Source: Talaromyces rugulosus (taxonomy: Eukaryota; Ascomycota; Eurotiomycetes; Eurotiales; Trichocomaceae). From it: a stretch of 64,000 nucleotides of DNA. The notes under the pieces are model-generated. The model made no database searches, had not been told where the DNA came from, and worked only from the letters and a program-made list of their open reading frames with translations. The DNA is taken from the NCBI RefSeq assembly GCF_013368755.1, contig NC_049566.1, positions 4,650,001-4,714,000 of the forward strand. The letters are read 5' to 3'. The position numbers and the translations under genes are program-made. Shown piece by piece: positions 42,641 through 55,828 of the stretch; position 1 is the first letter of the stretch, and every line of letters begins with the position of its first letter.

Positions 42641-43887
42641 ATGTCGTCTCCGAAGCTCCAGGTGGCCGTGGCCGGCCTAGGTCGCATGGGTAAGCACATA
42701 GCTTCATGTTGATGCAGTATTTGTCCATTGGCTAATCAATTGACCACTAGGTCTGCGCCATGCTCGCCATTTCGCTACCCTGACTCCTCGCGCTGAACTC
42801 CTCGCAGTCAGCTCGCCCGTGCAGGCCGAGCTCGACGCCGCAAAGAGAGAATGGCCCAGCGTGCGAACATACCTCGACTACGACGAGCTGCTCAGAGAAG
42901 AACCTACCCTGCAGGCAGTGGTCGTTGCAAGTGCGACGACGATTCACGCCGAGCAGGCCATCAAGGCTATTGAAAAGGGTCTCCATGTGATGTGCGAGAA
43001 GCCGCTCAGCACAAGCCCTGAAATCGTATGTTTTTCCCCATCTTACCTGAGTAACTGACAAAGCTAACCAACAACAGTCACAAAGCGTCGTCACTGCCTA
43101 CAAGCAGTCTATCAAGAAATTCCCCGCCCAAAAAGTCATCTGCGGATTCTCGCGCCGCTTCGACGCTTCATATCGCGATGCTCATCGCCGCATGGTCAAC
43201 GGCGACATTGGCGTGCCGTCTGTCTTCCGCTCGCAGACGTGTGACAAACTGGACCCTTCAGGATTCTTCGTCGCATACGCTGAGTTCAGTGGTGGTATCT
43301 TTGTTGACTGCTCGATCCACGACATCGATCTTGCTCTGTGGTTCTTTGGCGAGGACAGCATTGTCAAGAGTGTCACTGCTGTCGGAATCACTGCTGTACA
43401 GCCGGAATTGCGGAAGCACAATGACCGTGACAATGCCATTGGTATTATCGAGTTCTACGTAAGCTATCCTATCTTGCCCTTTTGCTAGTCCGCCAAACTG
43501 ACTCATACTTGCTAGGGCGGAAAAATTGCCCAGTTGTACTGCTCTCGCATGATGGCTGCCGGCCAAGAAGACACCACCGAGATCTTCGGAACAGATGGAA
43601 AAATCGCAGTCAACACGCAGCCCCAGCTGAACCTGGTGAACCTCTACGAGTCCACTGGTATCCGGCGCGAGATCCCTCCCGACTACTACGGTCGCTTCCG
43701 CGAGGCCTTTATCACCGAGGCCAACGAGTTCACGGCCTCGTGCCTGGACAACACCCCGCCGCCGATGCGCCTGGATGGAGCTGTCAAGGCAGTCAAGATT
43801 GGCTGTGCGCTGCAGGAGAGTCTGATCACGGGCAAGAAGATCGAATTCGACGAGATTGGCCGCCGTGTCGAGGCTGCGAAGCTGTAA
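42641..43887 (+). CDS. Gfo/Idh/MocA-family NAD(P)-dependent oxidoreductase
   Basis: Four exons, join(42641..42689,42751..43025,43078..43458,43516..43887), 358 aa. The Rossmann motif VAVAGLGRMGLRHARHF spans the first intron. GLHVMCEKPLSTSPE is the family's EKP motif with the catalytic-loop Lys, and FVDCSIHDIDLALWFFGE holds the active-site His-Asp pattern H.xD. This is the layout of myo-inositol 2-dehydrogenase and related sugar dehydrogenases. The adjacent MFS exporter-type gene and secreted BBE oxidase could form a sugar- or aromatic-linked pathway, but the link is only by position. Confidence 0.9.
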
Positions 43888-44427
43888 ACGTGTTTCATTT
43901 CCCTTTTCAGCGATAATCCAGGCTTTATGTTTTGTGCTAGACGTGAAAAAAAGAGACTTCTTTGGGACCCCATTTAAGAATATGGTTCATTCCTCCAGTT
44001 TATAAAAAGAAATATGTTTAGGGACGTCCTGGCTGCCGGCCGCAGCCAGCACCAATGGCACAACCAACGACAGAACAATTGATTGGTTGGTGTTAAACTT
44101 GCTAGGAATAATAATGTGCGATTATTCCTTCATTAATCTGACAATCTCACGCTTTATCTTCTTTATCTCGGAACACGTGCCGATCCAGGCCCTGGTCCAC
44201 CATTCAGGCGAATCGGCGGCCGAAACCCGGCGAATAGCTCGAAAATATCCCGTTTAGGCAAGTAAGCTGCAGCCTCACTTAGTCCAGATCGGGATATCGG
44301 CGCATTAAATTATCAATACGATGTTGTAGGTACTTTCAGAGGATCCGAGGAGCTTGATGTATAAGTCTATTTCATACCAGGTGTGCTGCTCCCTGTCAAA
44401 ACCTTGGGACACTGGCATCACGCGAAT
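43888..44427 (+). other. intergenic spacer with MFS promoter
   Basis: 540 nt, no gene recognised. Confidence 0.4.
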
Positions 44428-46072
44428 ATGGCCAGTCCCAGCGTCGATGCTGCGTCCGACAGCTCATCGACCCCGGTGCCCTCGAGCCACGGCATAGATC
44501 GAGACCCCGAGAAAGATTTCCCCAAAGAACCCGAGCTGGCGCCAGAGGTGGACTGTAATATCGTGAGGTGGACTGGATCGGATGACCGTGACAACCCCCA
44601 GAATTGGACGTTTACACGCAAAGCAGGAACAACGGGGATATGGGTGTATGCGTGTCTGGCAACGGCCATCGGAAGCAGCATTTTCAGCAGTGGCAGTCAA
44701 GCGATCAGCGCAGAATACAACGCCAGCAGGACTGTGGTCACGCTGGGCGTTAGTCTTTTCATGATCGTAAGCAGGATATTCAAGCAGACATGCATGATTC
44801 CGGGGCTTCCAGCTCACCATGTCTAGGGATACTGTGTCGGCCCTCCAATCTGGGGCCCCTTGTCAGAGCACTTTGGCCGCAAATGGCCAGCAGTTATTGG
44901 CATGTCCCTGTTCACCATCTTCTGCATCCCCGCCGCCGTTGGTCAGAATATGGCCACCATTCTCGTATCTCGTTTTTTCCAAGGTACATTCGGCGCCGCG
45001 CCGCTCGCGCTCATCGGCGGTGCTCTGGTTGATATATGGAACCCGATCCAACGGTCAGTTGCATTGACTTGCTGCGTGGGGACGCTGTTCTGGTCGCCTA
45101 GCTTGGCCCCCGTTATTGGCGATTTCGTGACTGAGAATGTTGGATGGCGGTGGACACAGTGGATTAGCTGCATCATGGGCGGTATCTGCGCACTCCTCTT
45201 GTTGGTCGCATTGCCAGAGACTTATGCGCCTCTGTTGCTGCGCCAAAGGGCTGCCAGGTTGCGGAAAGACGGAGTTCCGGATGCGAGGTCGCAGTTTGAT
45301 GGCAAGGCTTTGACAGTGTCAGACATTGCGAGGATATACCTCATCCGGGCTTTTAGTATGTGCATGTATATAAAGCGGCCATTTAGACTCTTGCGCTGAC
45401 AATGCTTTTCCAGTGCTCCTCGCCACCGAGCCCATCCTCATCGCCGTGACGATTTACCAGGCCTTTATCTATGGCATGCTATACCTCTTCTATGTGGCAT
45501 ACCCGATCGTCTTTGAGGAAATCCGCCACTGGAACTTGGGAATCAGCTCTCTTCCATTTCTTGGTATTGTCGTTGGTGTCTTGTGCGGCTGTGCCGTGGT
45601 CATTGCACACATTCTAATAACTGCTAAGCCACCCAAGATGGATATAGATGGTAAACCCATTATCATCCCCGAGGAACGTCTCCCGATTATGATAATCGGC
45701 TCCATTCTCGTTCCAGTGGGCTTGTTCATCTTTGCCTGGACGTCCAACCCGGAAATCCACTGGATCGGCATGGCCATTGGCGGATTCCCCATTGGCATGG
45801 GCATGTACATGATCTTCGTCCAGTGCTTCAACTATATAATCGACGTCTACATGACCATTGCCAACAGCGCCATTGCGGGCAACACCATGGTGCGGAGCGG
45901 CTTCGCTGCTGCTTTCCCTCTGTTTGGACCGGCAATGTTTCACCGGCTCGGTGTCGAGTGGGCGACGAGTTTGTTGGCGTTTCTCTCGTTGGCGATGATT
46001 CTGATTCCGGTCTTGTTTTGGAAGTATGGGGCTCGGATCCGTGCGCGGTCGAAGAATCGAATTTCTAGCTGA
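44428..46072 (+). CDS. MFS transporter, DHA1 (polyamine/drug exporter) type
   Basis: Three exons, join(44428..44766,44827..45355,45414..46072), 508 aa. The first ATG in frame is 44428 (MASPSVDAASD). The pre-TM1 motif WTGSDDRDNPQNWT is diagnostic for fungal DHA1/TPO-like multidrug and polyamine exporters. PLSEHFGRKWPAVIG is the loop 2-3 motif A, SRFFQGTFGAAPLALIGG the TM4-5 region, and WRWTQWISCIMGG follows. Twelve TM segments. Substrate unknown; proton antiport at the plasma membrane is expected. Confidence 0.9.
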
Positions 46073-46683
46073 GTGAAGAAGTGAAGAATTCATTAATAGA
46101 GTATATGTGAGATATAGAAAATGGATTAAAGGATTAAGCGATAGGCAAATGACATTTATGAGCTGATTTGTATGTCAAACCAGTAAAATGTTCTGTGTAT
46201 TGATTCGCCCCCATTCATGATGCTGTCACGAGCACTCCTCAGTATCATCATCACCGCCACCATGCAGAAGCTGATCTTATGGTTTATTGAAAAGAATACC
46301 TAGGGTTTAATTAGTGTAGAGCATGGACTAGAGATTCAAAGCAGCTGTTTCCCTAGTCCCACGAGCTGCGGGAGAAACTTATAGATGCGGGGATATAGTT
46401 GGTTTGAAGGCTGATAGGTCCCACTGGGGCAGTTTAGAGTACGGATTAAAAGGACCGGATATTGTAGATTTTATGCGTATCAATTGATACCTTCAGGCAA
46501 CTGGGGTCATGAATTGCGATATGCCATCTTAAACGGTTGTGCCGTCTTGCCTTCTTTCGACACATGTAATATTAATAAGATAGTCTATAATAGCTGTGTA
46601 AATAACAATAACATGTCCAATCTATGATTTTGGTGAAATTATTTTACGTCTATAATGGCCGGCGAGCCGGCTTCTGAGCATGA
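46073..46683 (+). other. convergent spacer, no gene recognised
   Basis: About 610 nt, AT-rich, between the MFS and BBE oxidase 3' ends. Confidence 0.4.
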
Positions 46684-48508
46684 TCACGCGTGAGATTCGC
46701 ACATGCGCCCCGACTCATCGACCGTCCAATGCTCACTTCCCACGCCCTTGAGAACGTAAAAGAACGAATGCGGGTCCCATTTTCCCTTAATATCCTTCAG
46801 TCGTTGATAGTTCGAGCCAAAGAAGGTTTGCTGCCAGTTAGGCTGGCGGAAATCGCCTTCATTTTCGTAGGCACCGCCGCCAGGCGTTGCAGCTTCAAGC
46901 TGAGGCATAAACTTGTTCGTCATCTTAAACTGATTGGCGACCATCTGGGACCAAGGAGCCGAGTCATTCCAAGTAAGACCGACCTGCATAGTGATAGCTG
47001 CGTTACGCCACTCGGGAAAGACAGCGTTGGCGGGCTTGTCTCCCTTTTTATTGGAAACATCCAAGCCCACGCCGACAGCAATAAGCCCACCCTCAGTCAA
47101 ATTGCGCAAAGCCGAGCCAAAAAATTCTGTGCTAGACTTTGATTCAAGGACAGAGCGTGGGACGAGTCGACCGCCGTAAGTATAGGCTCCAACTTCCAGG
47201 TTGCCATATGGTAGGGGGCCCATGTAAGTATTGTAGTGATCGTAGTACCCAGTCTTTTGAGTATATGATACCGCGTAGGAAATTTCTAGGTCGGTAAGAG
47301 TCGAAAGAAAAGGCGATAATATGGATTTGACATCGTCGGACGTCATATTATAGGCAGTGACCGGATGGATGATGAATGCCTGGGAAGTCATCTCGTAGAT
47401 TACAGAGACACCTGCATCAATCATATCAGGTAATAACGTATGGAATCTTGTGATAGCTTCGTAAAATATGTCGGTAGTCGTGTTAGAGGCAAGAAACTGG
47501 AGCGCGGCACCAGAAACGATAGTGTCTGGGTACGCTTTCACGGTAACAGACATGACAACGCCCCAATTTCCGGCACCACCACCGCTGAGAGCCCAGAAGA
47601 GATCGATATTCTCGGTTTGTGACGCTGTGACAAGATCACCTTCTGCAGTTACTACCTCCATAGCTAGAGTCTGATCTGCTCCAAGGCCAAAAGAAGTACT
47701 CAAAGCAGAATGGCCTCCGCCTTGGGTATACCCCCCAGCGAGGCCAACCGTTGGGCATTCGCCACCAACAACTACAAGTCCCCTGGCCGAAGAAGCTTCC
47801 AGGACTTGAAAACCCATAACACCACTACCAAGTTTAAGAGCCGGTCCGGAGTATGTGGCATCCGACCAGTCAATGTATTCGATATCATTCAGGTGATGGG
47901 TCCAAACTGATAAAGCACCGGCGCCTGTTGAGCGACCGAAATAGCTGGTTTCGTGTCTTAGTACTTTATGTATTCTGTCGCAGCAGAGAAGAAGGCTTAC
48001 TCATGACCAGTGTTCCGAATGACAAAACGAATGTTGTTAGATTTTGCGAATTTGATAGCTGCTGCTACATCGTGGCTGGACGAGACATTCACAGCATAAT
48101 TCACGTAATTGCCAAGGCGACACTCGCTGGACTCGGAAGTAAAGGGGTCACAGCTTTGATTGGAAAAATAGGTTTGCATCACAGACGATGAAGAGACGAA
48201 GCTGGACATAGCGACATTCATTAGTACTGTTCATAGTCGAAAGACGTCAATGCTCACTGGGTCTGCGGCAAGTTCCAGTTAGATTGGAGATCTGCACAAG
48301 CGGCTTCATCGTAGTGAGGGTCATGGCAAGGAGATCCAATGGGCACAGTTGCAACCAAGCGACCGTTGACGGTCCGATTGAGTGAGTCCCATTGGGACGT
48401 TGAAGGCCAGCAGCTATCGCCAGGTAAACAGCGACAGTTGCAATGACAAGACCCAAATGCCGCCAAGGCTAGCACAAAAAGTGCCGTCCAATTCGTTGGA
48501 GTCTTCAT
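46684..48508 (-). CDS. secreted BBE-type FAD oxidase (bicovalent flavin)
   Basis: Three exons, complement(join(46684..47944,48001..48201,48258..48508)), 570 aa. Residues 1-22 form a signal peptide. The PCMH FAD domain shows FVIRNTGHDYFGRSTGAGAL, whose His (split by intron 2) would link FAD, and GGECPTVGLAGGYTQGGGHS, whose Cys would form the second bond, as in berberine-bridge-enzyme and hexose-oxidase-like proteins. A BBE C-terminal domain follows, with YQRLKDIKGKWDPHSFFYV. Many N-glycosylation sites (NTT, NMT, NLT, NDS). It oxidises sugars, alcohols or secondary metabolites with O2. First intron uses an internal acceptor (TCCAG). Confidence 0.88.
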
Positions 48509-49941
48509 TTCCAATTCTGTGAGGAATATGAAGAAGCAAGAATAGGCCGGGTCTCACTTATATTGGGTGGCCAATTTTGTGTCCGTAGAGACTGGTGACA
48601 CCTGTATAATTATCAATACCGGCTGTCGGACGTTTATCCCAATGTGTTTAGCTGGAGCTCGTGTGGTGGGTACGTAAAATTCGTCGCTGTACTCCGTACA
48701 GCACAATCCTCTAGTTAAGTTGTAGATGTACCGGATTGCCCTAATTCGGTAGCTCTTCATCTACTAGTGAGATGCGCAATACTACTAAAACGTCACAGTT
48801 CAATCTGTAATTGGCCATGGGAGTCGGTGGCGCCTAAACAAGCTGCTTCTTTTTTTCTCTCCCCTGGCTCTAGTCTCTTAGAATCGCCGATTATTAGTAC
48901 GCTTACCATGGCTCACACGTGGAATTGTGGAGTTCCGAGACCATTTATTAAGATCGGAACCATCGGCCTGTCGGATCTTGCCACACTGAGCTCATGGCGA
49001 GATTCAGTATTGTCTGAGCAATTGTTGTTTTCGGCCTTTTGCACGTTGAAGGGCGATAGTATCCAGTGTTTTTTGTTCCCCCACGTTTGTTCTTCCGTTT
49101 CCGGGGGTGAAGAAACTTCAAAACAGGAGTAAAAATCTTCAGTCGCGCTAACCCGATATTCCAGCCCAGATTAGTGTCCATGCTGTGTGCCAAGAGTTTG
49201 CCTGTCGAACTCTAAACAGCAATTTTGACATGTAGGCTCCATAATTTCCGGATAATAATTTGTGCAGACGAGAGACAATTCCCGAGGGTGGCGCAGATAT
49301 GATAACGTACGAGCCATTCTGTCGTGCAGCAACCAACTTGTTGGATGTTAAGGAGAGACCAGTATAATTGATCGACATATTGGCCTATTAAAGTTTATGG
49401 ACAGAAAATTATTTTCCTACTACACATGTAGACAAACAACACCGTATGGCGACATGTGCGAATCTCGGAAATAATATTTAATAACTACCGACGTTCAGAA
49501 GCAATCTCCACAGGCCTTAAAACACAAATGGGTTATCTAGGCTACGGCCGATACAGTGCCAATCTCGAACCAAGGAATTATGCACCAGTCCCTGCCGCAC
49601 CTTGGACGACTTTTCGCTCGTCAGCCACTAATAAAGTGAATAGAGTACCATAGTAAAAACTCTAAACGCGACTGTGATACGAACTCGCAGCCACAACAGT
49701 GAGACAAAGCCGTGGAACCAGGGAAACGTCGGATGTGAGCCAGTCATTTTAACTTTACCTTTTGTAGGTACGTAAGATATTCCCCATTCGTAAAAGTGTG
49801 GTTGAAGTGGGACTTCAAAGTGAGGAACTACGGAGCTTGAATATTAAATACTTAATTATTCGCCTACTCAGTACTTAGGACTATTTTGCGCATCTGTGAT
49901 TTCAAAGAACGTTTGCGGCTGTGCCATTTTCATTCATATCG
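48509..49941 (+). other. 1.4-kb spacer; unassigned 76-codon frame
   Basis: Promoter of the BBE oxidase on the left, containing a TGTACTCCGTACA short palindrome at 48689-48701. On the minus strand 49148-49378 is an open frame (SINYTGLSLTSNKLVAARQN, IISAPPSGIVSRL) that looks protein-like but has no recognisable family or partner exon. Confidence 0.35.
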
Positions 49942-51172
49942 ATGACTTCCCAGTCGGGGTCCAACCAGGGCCCAGCCCTTATGAGGGGGATATGGGCTTC
50001 AATGGCCGTGGCAATAATCATCTTGATTTTGAGATTGATTGCCAAAATTAAAATCCGACATTTTGGTGTAGACGATGTCTTGATGAGCCTAGCATTGGTA
50101 ACCTCTTCCCCGCTAGGGTCTTGCTTTACATAACCTCTAACCTTTTTGTATTTCTAGGGATTATCAATCGCATCGACGGTATTCTTAACACTTTCTGTCA
50201 ACAACGGCTTTGGCCAAAATCTCTCGACGCTTCCCCGCGAGTCGTCGATGCTTGTCCTCAAGTATATCGCAATCCAAATACCACTTGTTACTATAAGCAC
50301 TGGTATCGCCCGCACATCGTTTGTTCTTTATTTGCTCAGGATTCTTGGAAAGAACAAAAAATACCAAATCGTACTCTGGATCAGCATGCTGCTGCAACTG
50401 TGCGGCAACATCGTGTCTGCTGTTCTCCCACTCAGCATTTGCCGGAATGTAAACATTCTGTGGGACGCAACCGTAAAGACAACTTGCGGAGATATTGTAG
50501 CAGTCGTGAAGTTTTCATATTTTTCTTCCTGTTAGTGGCCTTCCCTCTCCACATAGAAATATGACTAACGTGTATCAGCCGTCAACACGGCCACAGACTT
50601 CTTCCTGGCCGTTTTCCCAACAATCATATTCTGGAACTTGAACTTGAAATTCGGAGTGAAGATTACATTGATATTTCTTCTAAGTCTCGGCCTACTGTAC
50701 GTACTGGAAGCGCCTGTTCACCGTCGACACCGAAATCTAGTTACATATGCTGATCTGTCACAGAGCCATGGTTGCATCGATCATAAAAACAACTGAACTT
50801 GACCAAGTCCCCAGTGTGACAAATATAGGTGCCTCTGGAGGTATTGATTTGATCCGCTGGGGCTACGCGGAAAACGCCATCATTATCATCACATCTTCAG
50901 TCCCCTGTATTCGTCCTCTGGTCATGTCCTCTGTGCGAAAGCTGTCCAGCGTCACCAAGTCCAAATCATATGAACTCACCTCGCCCTTTAGCAGGAATAG
51001 AGTGACTTCGACAGTTGACGTCACTGGTCAGTCTAGGAGAAGTGAGAGATATGTAAACTCTGACGATCGTATGGGAGAAACCGATAGCCTTGAGCGAATA
51101 TTAACAGGAGACGACGGGAGGGGCATTACCAAACAGGTAGACATAACGGTTGTTTCTTCGAATGAGGATTGA
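49942..51172 (+). CDS. PTH11-like 7-TM rhodopsin-fold membrane protein
   Basis: Four exons, join(49942..50097,50158..50530,50579..50696,50764..51172), 351 aa. Joins give MSLAL/GLSIAST, YFSS/SVNTATDFFLAVFP and LGLL/AMVASIIKT, each in frame. The pattern GVDDVLMSLA after TM2, ISTGIARTSFVLYLLRI, the TDFFLAVFP motif and RWGYAENAIIIITSSVPCIRPL are the standard blocks of the fungal rhodopsin-like (PTH11-related) family. The N-terminus is short, with no CFEM domain, and the acidic Ser-rich tail is cytoplasmic. Putative sensory receptor; ligand unknown. Confidence 0.87.
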
Positions 51173-52022
51173 TAATAAAAGAGTGCTAGGAAGACAAATA
51201 ATTCATACAATAATATTTGAAACTCGAAACGAACACACGAATTCATGTCGTAGCTTATGACGTCATTTGCGAAATGACATCCAGCTCTATCCGAAACTTG
51301 ATCCTCCAGGAGAGCTAGAAAGGGATATTGTAATTCAAGCCGCTAAATGTCTAAATTATCATCTTAATGTACATAGATAGAGGTCATAAGAAATGGTTTC
51401 CTCAAGTCAACCAGTTACAATTGATATCCAGTCATGAATGGCCATGTCCAGTTTGCATCACTATGATCTGTAACTTTGTCATGTAAGAGATGGAGTAATT
51501 ATTTATCTAACTACTGAATTCGATTAATGACGAGGTAAATTTACAGATTAGGCTGAACTGGAGGTTTTGGAATGTAGTTCTGGCTTGCAGACTAGAAAAA
51601 TAGTTCGTCATAGAATAACTGTTCTGCAAAAGAGCCTATACAATAAATTTCTGCTTGACGGCAATAGGGGAAATACATGACACTCAATGGGCAAATAAGT
51701 AAGATCTCGGAACGAGATCTATTCGCAACTATGTCGATTCTTGTGTCAAATATAGTATATGACGTGTTATCGCCGTGTAACGAAGAATAGACTTGTGACA
51801 TAAATTGTAATCTGGGTAAGCCGACGAGTCATTATGCCGGCTTAGGTGTAGCTGGGATTAGAATGATTTGATATGATTGGATCCTTGCTAACCTGAAAAT
51901 ATCAAGTGTACGTTGGTTGTTAACCGTCTGTGGTTACATGTAAACACTAATCGGAACTTTATTTTATTATAAGACCTAAAAAAATACGTCATGATATATT
52001 AAAATACGGTTGAGTATGGAAA
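51173..52022 (+). other. intergenic spacer, no gene recognised
   Basis: 850 nt, AT-rich, with no recognisable feature. Confidence 0.45.
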
Positions 52023-53961
52023 TCACTGGGGGCTGAGGTCAAGCGGCGATCTGCACGAAAAAGAGTTAAGCTCAGGATTTTTGAATGCCTCGATCATGCC
52101 TGTGAATTCGGTTAATATCTTTGCGAAAATAGGCAAAACGTACAATAAGCGAACATACCTTCAATAGCAGCATACATTCCGAGTCCACTCATAGCTAGGG
52201 AAGCCAAGATATACAACACGTGCCAGATATTGATGCCAACCTGGAAAGAGCCTCCGCTCCAGAAACCGCGCACCCATCGTTGCACGGTTGACTCATGTCG
52301 GGCGACTCTACCAGTGTTGGGGTCAAATCCTTCTCCATCTTCAGCACGAATGGCGTTCTTCTGGATATCGAAGCCCAAGGCAAACAGAGGGGGCAATGTG
52401 TATGTCAAGTTGAGTAACATAGAAGCTGACATCACGCTCACAAAGCCAAAGTAGTCAGGAATCGCGGCGGCAATGATGAATGCAATTATCCAAAATACCG
52501 GGACTAGGCATGCATAGATGATTTTCCCCAACCTAGTAGTAAGTGGAGGAGCGCGGAACAGATCCATAAAGACGTTGTTGTACACCACTTTGACGCCAAT
52601 GTTCCCGTATAGACCGGCGGCTATAAGAGCGCTCACTAGCGAAATCATGTTACCAGCGGTTTGCCAGCCATAAATGCTGACGCCTTGATAACTTGGACTG
52701 AAGCTATACTGGCCTTGATAATGATAAATAAAGCACCCGTATATAAGATAAACGCTGTAGACAAAAAATTGGGCTCCCCACATTGCCTTGATAAAGTCTC
52801 TCGGACGTCTCATCTCGGCCATGAATTCAACGAAAAGCTGAATACCTGCGTAAGCCAATACAGCAGACAAGAGTCCGTTAATTGAACCAACCAACCCGTT
52901 CGGAGGAAGACCATTATAGTGGATGATTGGAGGATACTTGCCATCAACCGGGGTAATTGTGTCGGGGTTTACAGCGCTACCTGCGGAACCGAGCGTTGAG
53001 ATGGCGAAGTTTGGAGGCGAGTGCGCTATGACGCCCATTGATATGAAAATTACCAACAGGTTGACCCAAACGGAGAAGTTTGCTATCCACCCAAAGGATC
53101 GGAGCGTCCGGATTTGGGAGACGAAGAAGCCGGCACAGACGAACAGGACCGGACAGACGGCGTAGCATAGGCGAAATTTAGACACTTGAGATATGTTCTC
53201 CCCAAACTGGATGGTGACCTGACCAACTAGAAGCAGGAGGGCAATGGCCTGCATGACATTTGTAAGATGTCGAACGGAGCTACCCCATGTCCTAAATGCA
53301 ATGTCGCCGTAGTTTCTGGCGGGGAATTGGTGACTGTCGACGCCCATGAAAACTCGCCAAACCAGGTATCCGGAATAGCCAGCCATGAAGCCAAAAACGG
53401 TGTACAAAGCAATCCCTTTCTATTTTGTCAGACATAATCGTCCTGAAAGAGGTGCTATTGTCTTTGGGAGCGGTATCACTCACCCGGTCCCCATCCTAGA
53501 GTTCCCATCGCGAAAGCCGATCCATATGGTCCGAGAACGTCGGTAGTAATTAGGTAGAAGCCTTTATGGAGGAAAGCGATGGATCAGTAAATTGTGTTTG
53601 TGACATCTTTCCTTGTACGGGCAACATTCAACTCACAAGCGCCCCATGATGCGGTTCGCAATGCGCGACTGGCGTTCGTCCACTCCTCGTCGGATATCGT
53701 GAGCCTGTTCTCAACACTAGCATAGTCCTTTTCGGTTAAAGTCGCAATCGGATTCTCGCCAACGCTGCTATCCTGAGGGTTCTTCTTCAGGCTAACGAGT
53801 TGCCGCAAGTTGAGTTTGGGAGACTCAAGGTTGTCTTCTTCTTCGCGGGTTTTCTGCGCGTAGTAATGATACTCCTCAAACGCGACATTTGGATCGTGAG
53901 GAGCGCGCGCTTGTGGCTTTATGTAACCACTGTCAGGCGACATCACTGGATTCTTGGACAT
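52023..53961 (-). CDS. AAAP-family amino acid transporter
   Basis: Four exons, complement(join(52023..52099,52159..53415,53484..53561,53637..53961)), 578 aa. A polar N-tail of about 105 residues precedes FYLITTDVLGPYGSAFAMGTLGWGPGIALYTVFG, the conserved TM1-TM2 block of fungal AAAP permeases (MTR-like neutral amino acid transporters). SVNGLLSAVLAYAGIQLFVEFMAEMRRPRDF-type features are present and about 11 TM segments follow. The C-terminus EGMIEAFKNPELNSFSCRSPLD ends in the family's FSC motif. Plasma-membrane H+ symport of amino acids is expected. Confidence 0.9.
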
Positions 53962-55474
53962 CACGCCGGATCGGTGTCTCTTGTGTTTTGTTGAAGCTTA
54001 GAGGAAGCAAAAGGGTGGCCTTGGAAATGGCCCACTTATAACTATTTAATACTGGGGGTGGGCATTGGCGAAAAAGCTTGGTTGAAGCCTCAGCTCCTGC
54101 TACTATAGTGCTAGCGCTGAGAGCGAGTGTAACGCCCCGCACATCAATGCCAGATAAGTGGGCTTGCCTCGAGTTTATTGGCAGATGTCCGCGTACCAGT
54201 CATGGCTCGATGCTCATTCCTCCTGTTGGAAATTATCTGGAACAGTCTATGAGCAAAGAGGCGTGTCCACCAATCCCAGGACCAGATCTGAATACTCGGG
54301 CCAGGCCTGTAGATTTGTTGCCGGGGTCACTTATTATTATTATCACTACTATGATTGCAAAGTATGATTTTGTTAGCTGGGTGAGGCATTTAGCTTAACC
54401 TGCACAACCAATCATACATCTACGTAGCCCTATGTTCGCCCTTATCTATGGGCCGCGGCGGCTTGTACATTGCTGGGGTGAATACTAGCCGCCGCCATGT
54501 TCCGGGGGAGCTACCAGGGAGGAAAAATTTCAACTATGGCATCCATGAACTCGTGACTGTGACTGGAGGGGGTAAGACAGTATAGCATAATTCACAGACT
54601 CTGGAAATCTACCTGTAGATCTATGACAAATATACAACTATTAGAGCTCAACCCCGCAGGCTTGGCGGAACCTGGACCAATTATAGGCTGATATAGTCTG
54701 GAAAGGCGTCCCACCGTTCTAAGAATATTAGCTCGCTCCATGTCATTATTGGAATAAACCGACTGGCTCCAAACGGGCTATAAAGGGTGGGTAGCATGCC
54801 ACGGTTGAATAATTGGTGATTACCAACACTTGAAACCGAATATGGTAGTTATATATCATTATTTGGCCTAAACCTAGTAGTATCTGGAACTATAACTATC
54901 TAGGTACATGTTCTGAACTTTTAGCATCTGGTTGTTCAATTTTGGCTTGGATTAACTCTAGATTATCATTATACTGTGTTTTGGACGATTAGCCTGCTAG
55001 ACTCGTAGACTCGTAGTTAATTCTATTTTTACCAAAATAATATTATTAAAATATCTAAGCCGTCTAACTCTGGCTAGTCCTGTTTCACATGCATGATTGT
55101 GAGGGTCAGCAAGCTGCATAAAGTGGGAGCTTTTCTATCAAATATATTCAATTATATAGGGCTCTTTGGTGATTTCTTATTTGGTTACATTGATATTGCC
55201 GATACATCGCATAAAGTCACCTTAGAAAATTGTATACATATCGGCGTTTGGCTATGATGAGCCGCAGACCTAAGGCGATGAGACCGTCAATGGGAGGTCT
55301 ATCAATCCCTAAAGGGGAAATGGGCTGGTAGAATCTACTGTGGTTATAACATGATAGAGTCCTGGGAATATAAAGAAGCTTCTGTCCTTAGAAGTATGAA
55401 ATAATGTAAATATCCTATGAATGAAAACACGTAGGAGCTAAAGTATAGAAACCCATAAGCGTGTAAATAAAGCC
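53962..55474 (+). other. 1.5-kb AT-rich spacer, probably decayed repeat
   Basis: No gene. From about 54800 to 55450 the DNA is very AT-rich and TA-rich with no coding potential, as expected for old mutated repeats, but I could not identify an element. Confidence 0.4.
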
Positions 55475-55828
55475 TTATTGCTCATCCTTTCGCCGTTCTT
55501 GAAACGTCCCTGTCGTCTCTAGTAATTCCTCCACCACAGCCGGTACAGTTTCCCTGTCCTCAGACGCGTCGCTCGCTGGATAGTGCTTATCGGCTTTCTT
55601 CCGATATTACATATGCTCGGTCATTGTCGCGACATCCACGAAAATAAGGATGTCAAATCTGCCCTGTAAAACTTCGCGGATGATAAAGTCGATGCGGTTG
55701 ATAGTGTCCAGGAGAAGTGTCTTGCGGATATGGGGATAGACTTGCTAGGCTTCTCCTATCTGCAGGCCTAACTTGACAGTCGGTACTAGTAACAGGGAGT
55801 TGGTTGGTGTTGTAGAGGGCGCTGACAT
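55475..55828 (-). pseudogene. broken 117-codon reading frame
   Basis: On the minus strand one frame runs from ATG 55828 to TAA 55475 with two in-frame stops (TAG after LGLQIGEA and TAA after MTEHM). Between them the text is strongly protein-like: HIRKTLLLDTINRIDF, VLQGRFDILIFVDVATM and TVPAVVEELLETTGTF. The frame never shifts, so point mutations made the stops. Parent family not recognised. Confidence 0.5.
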
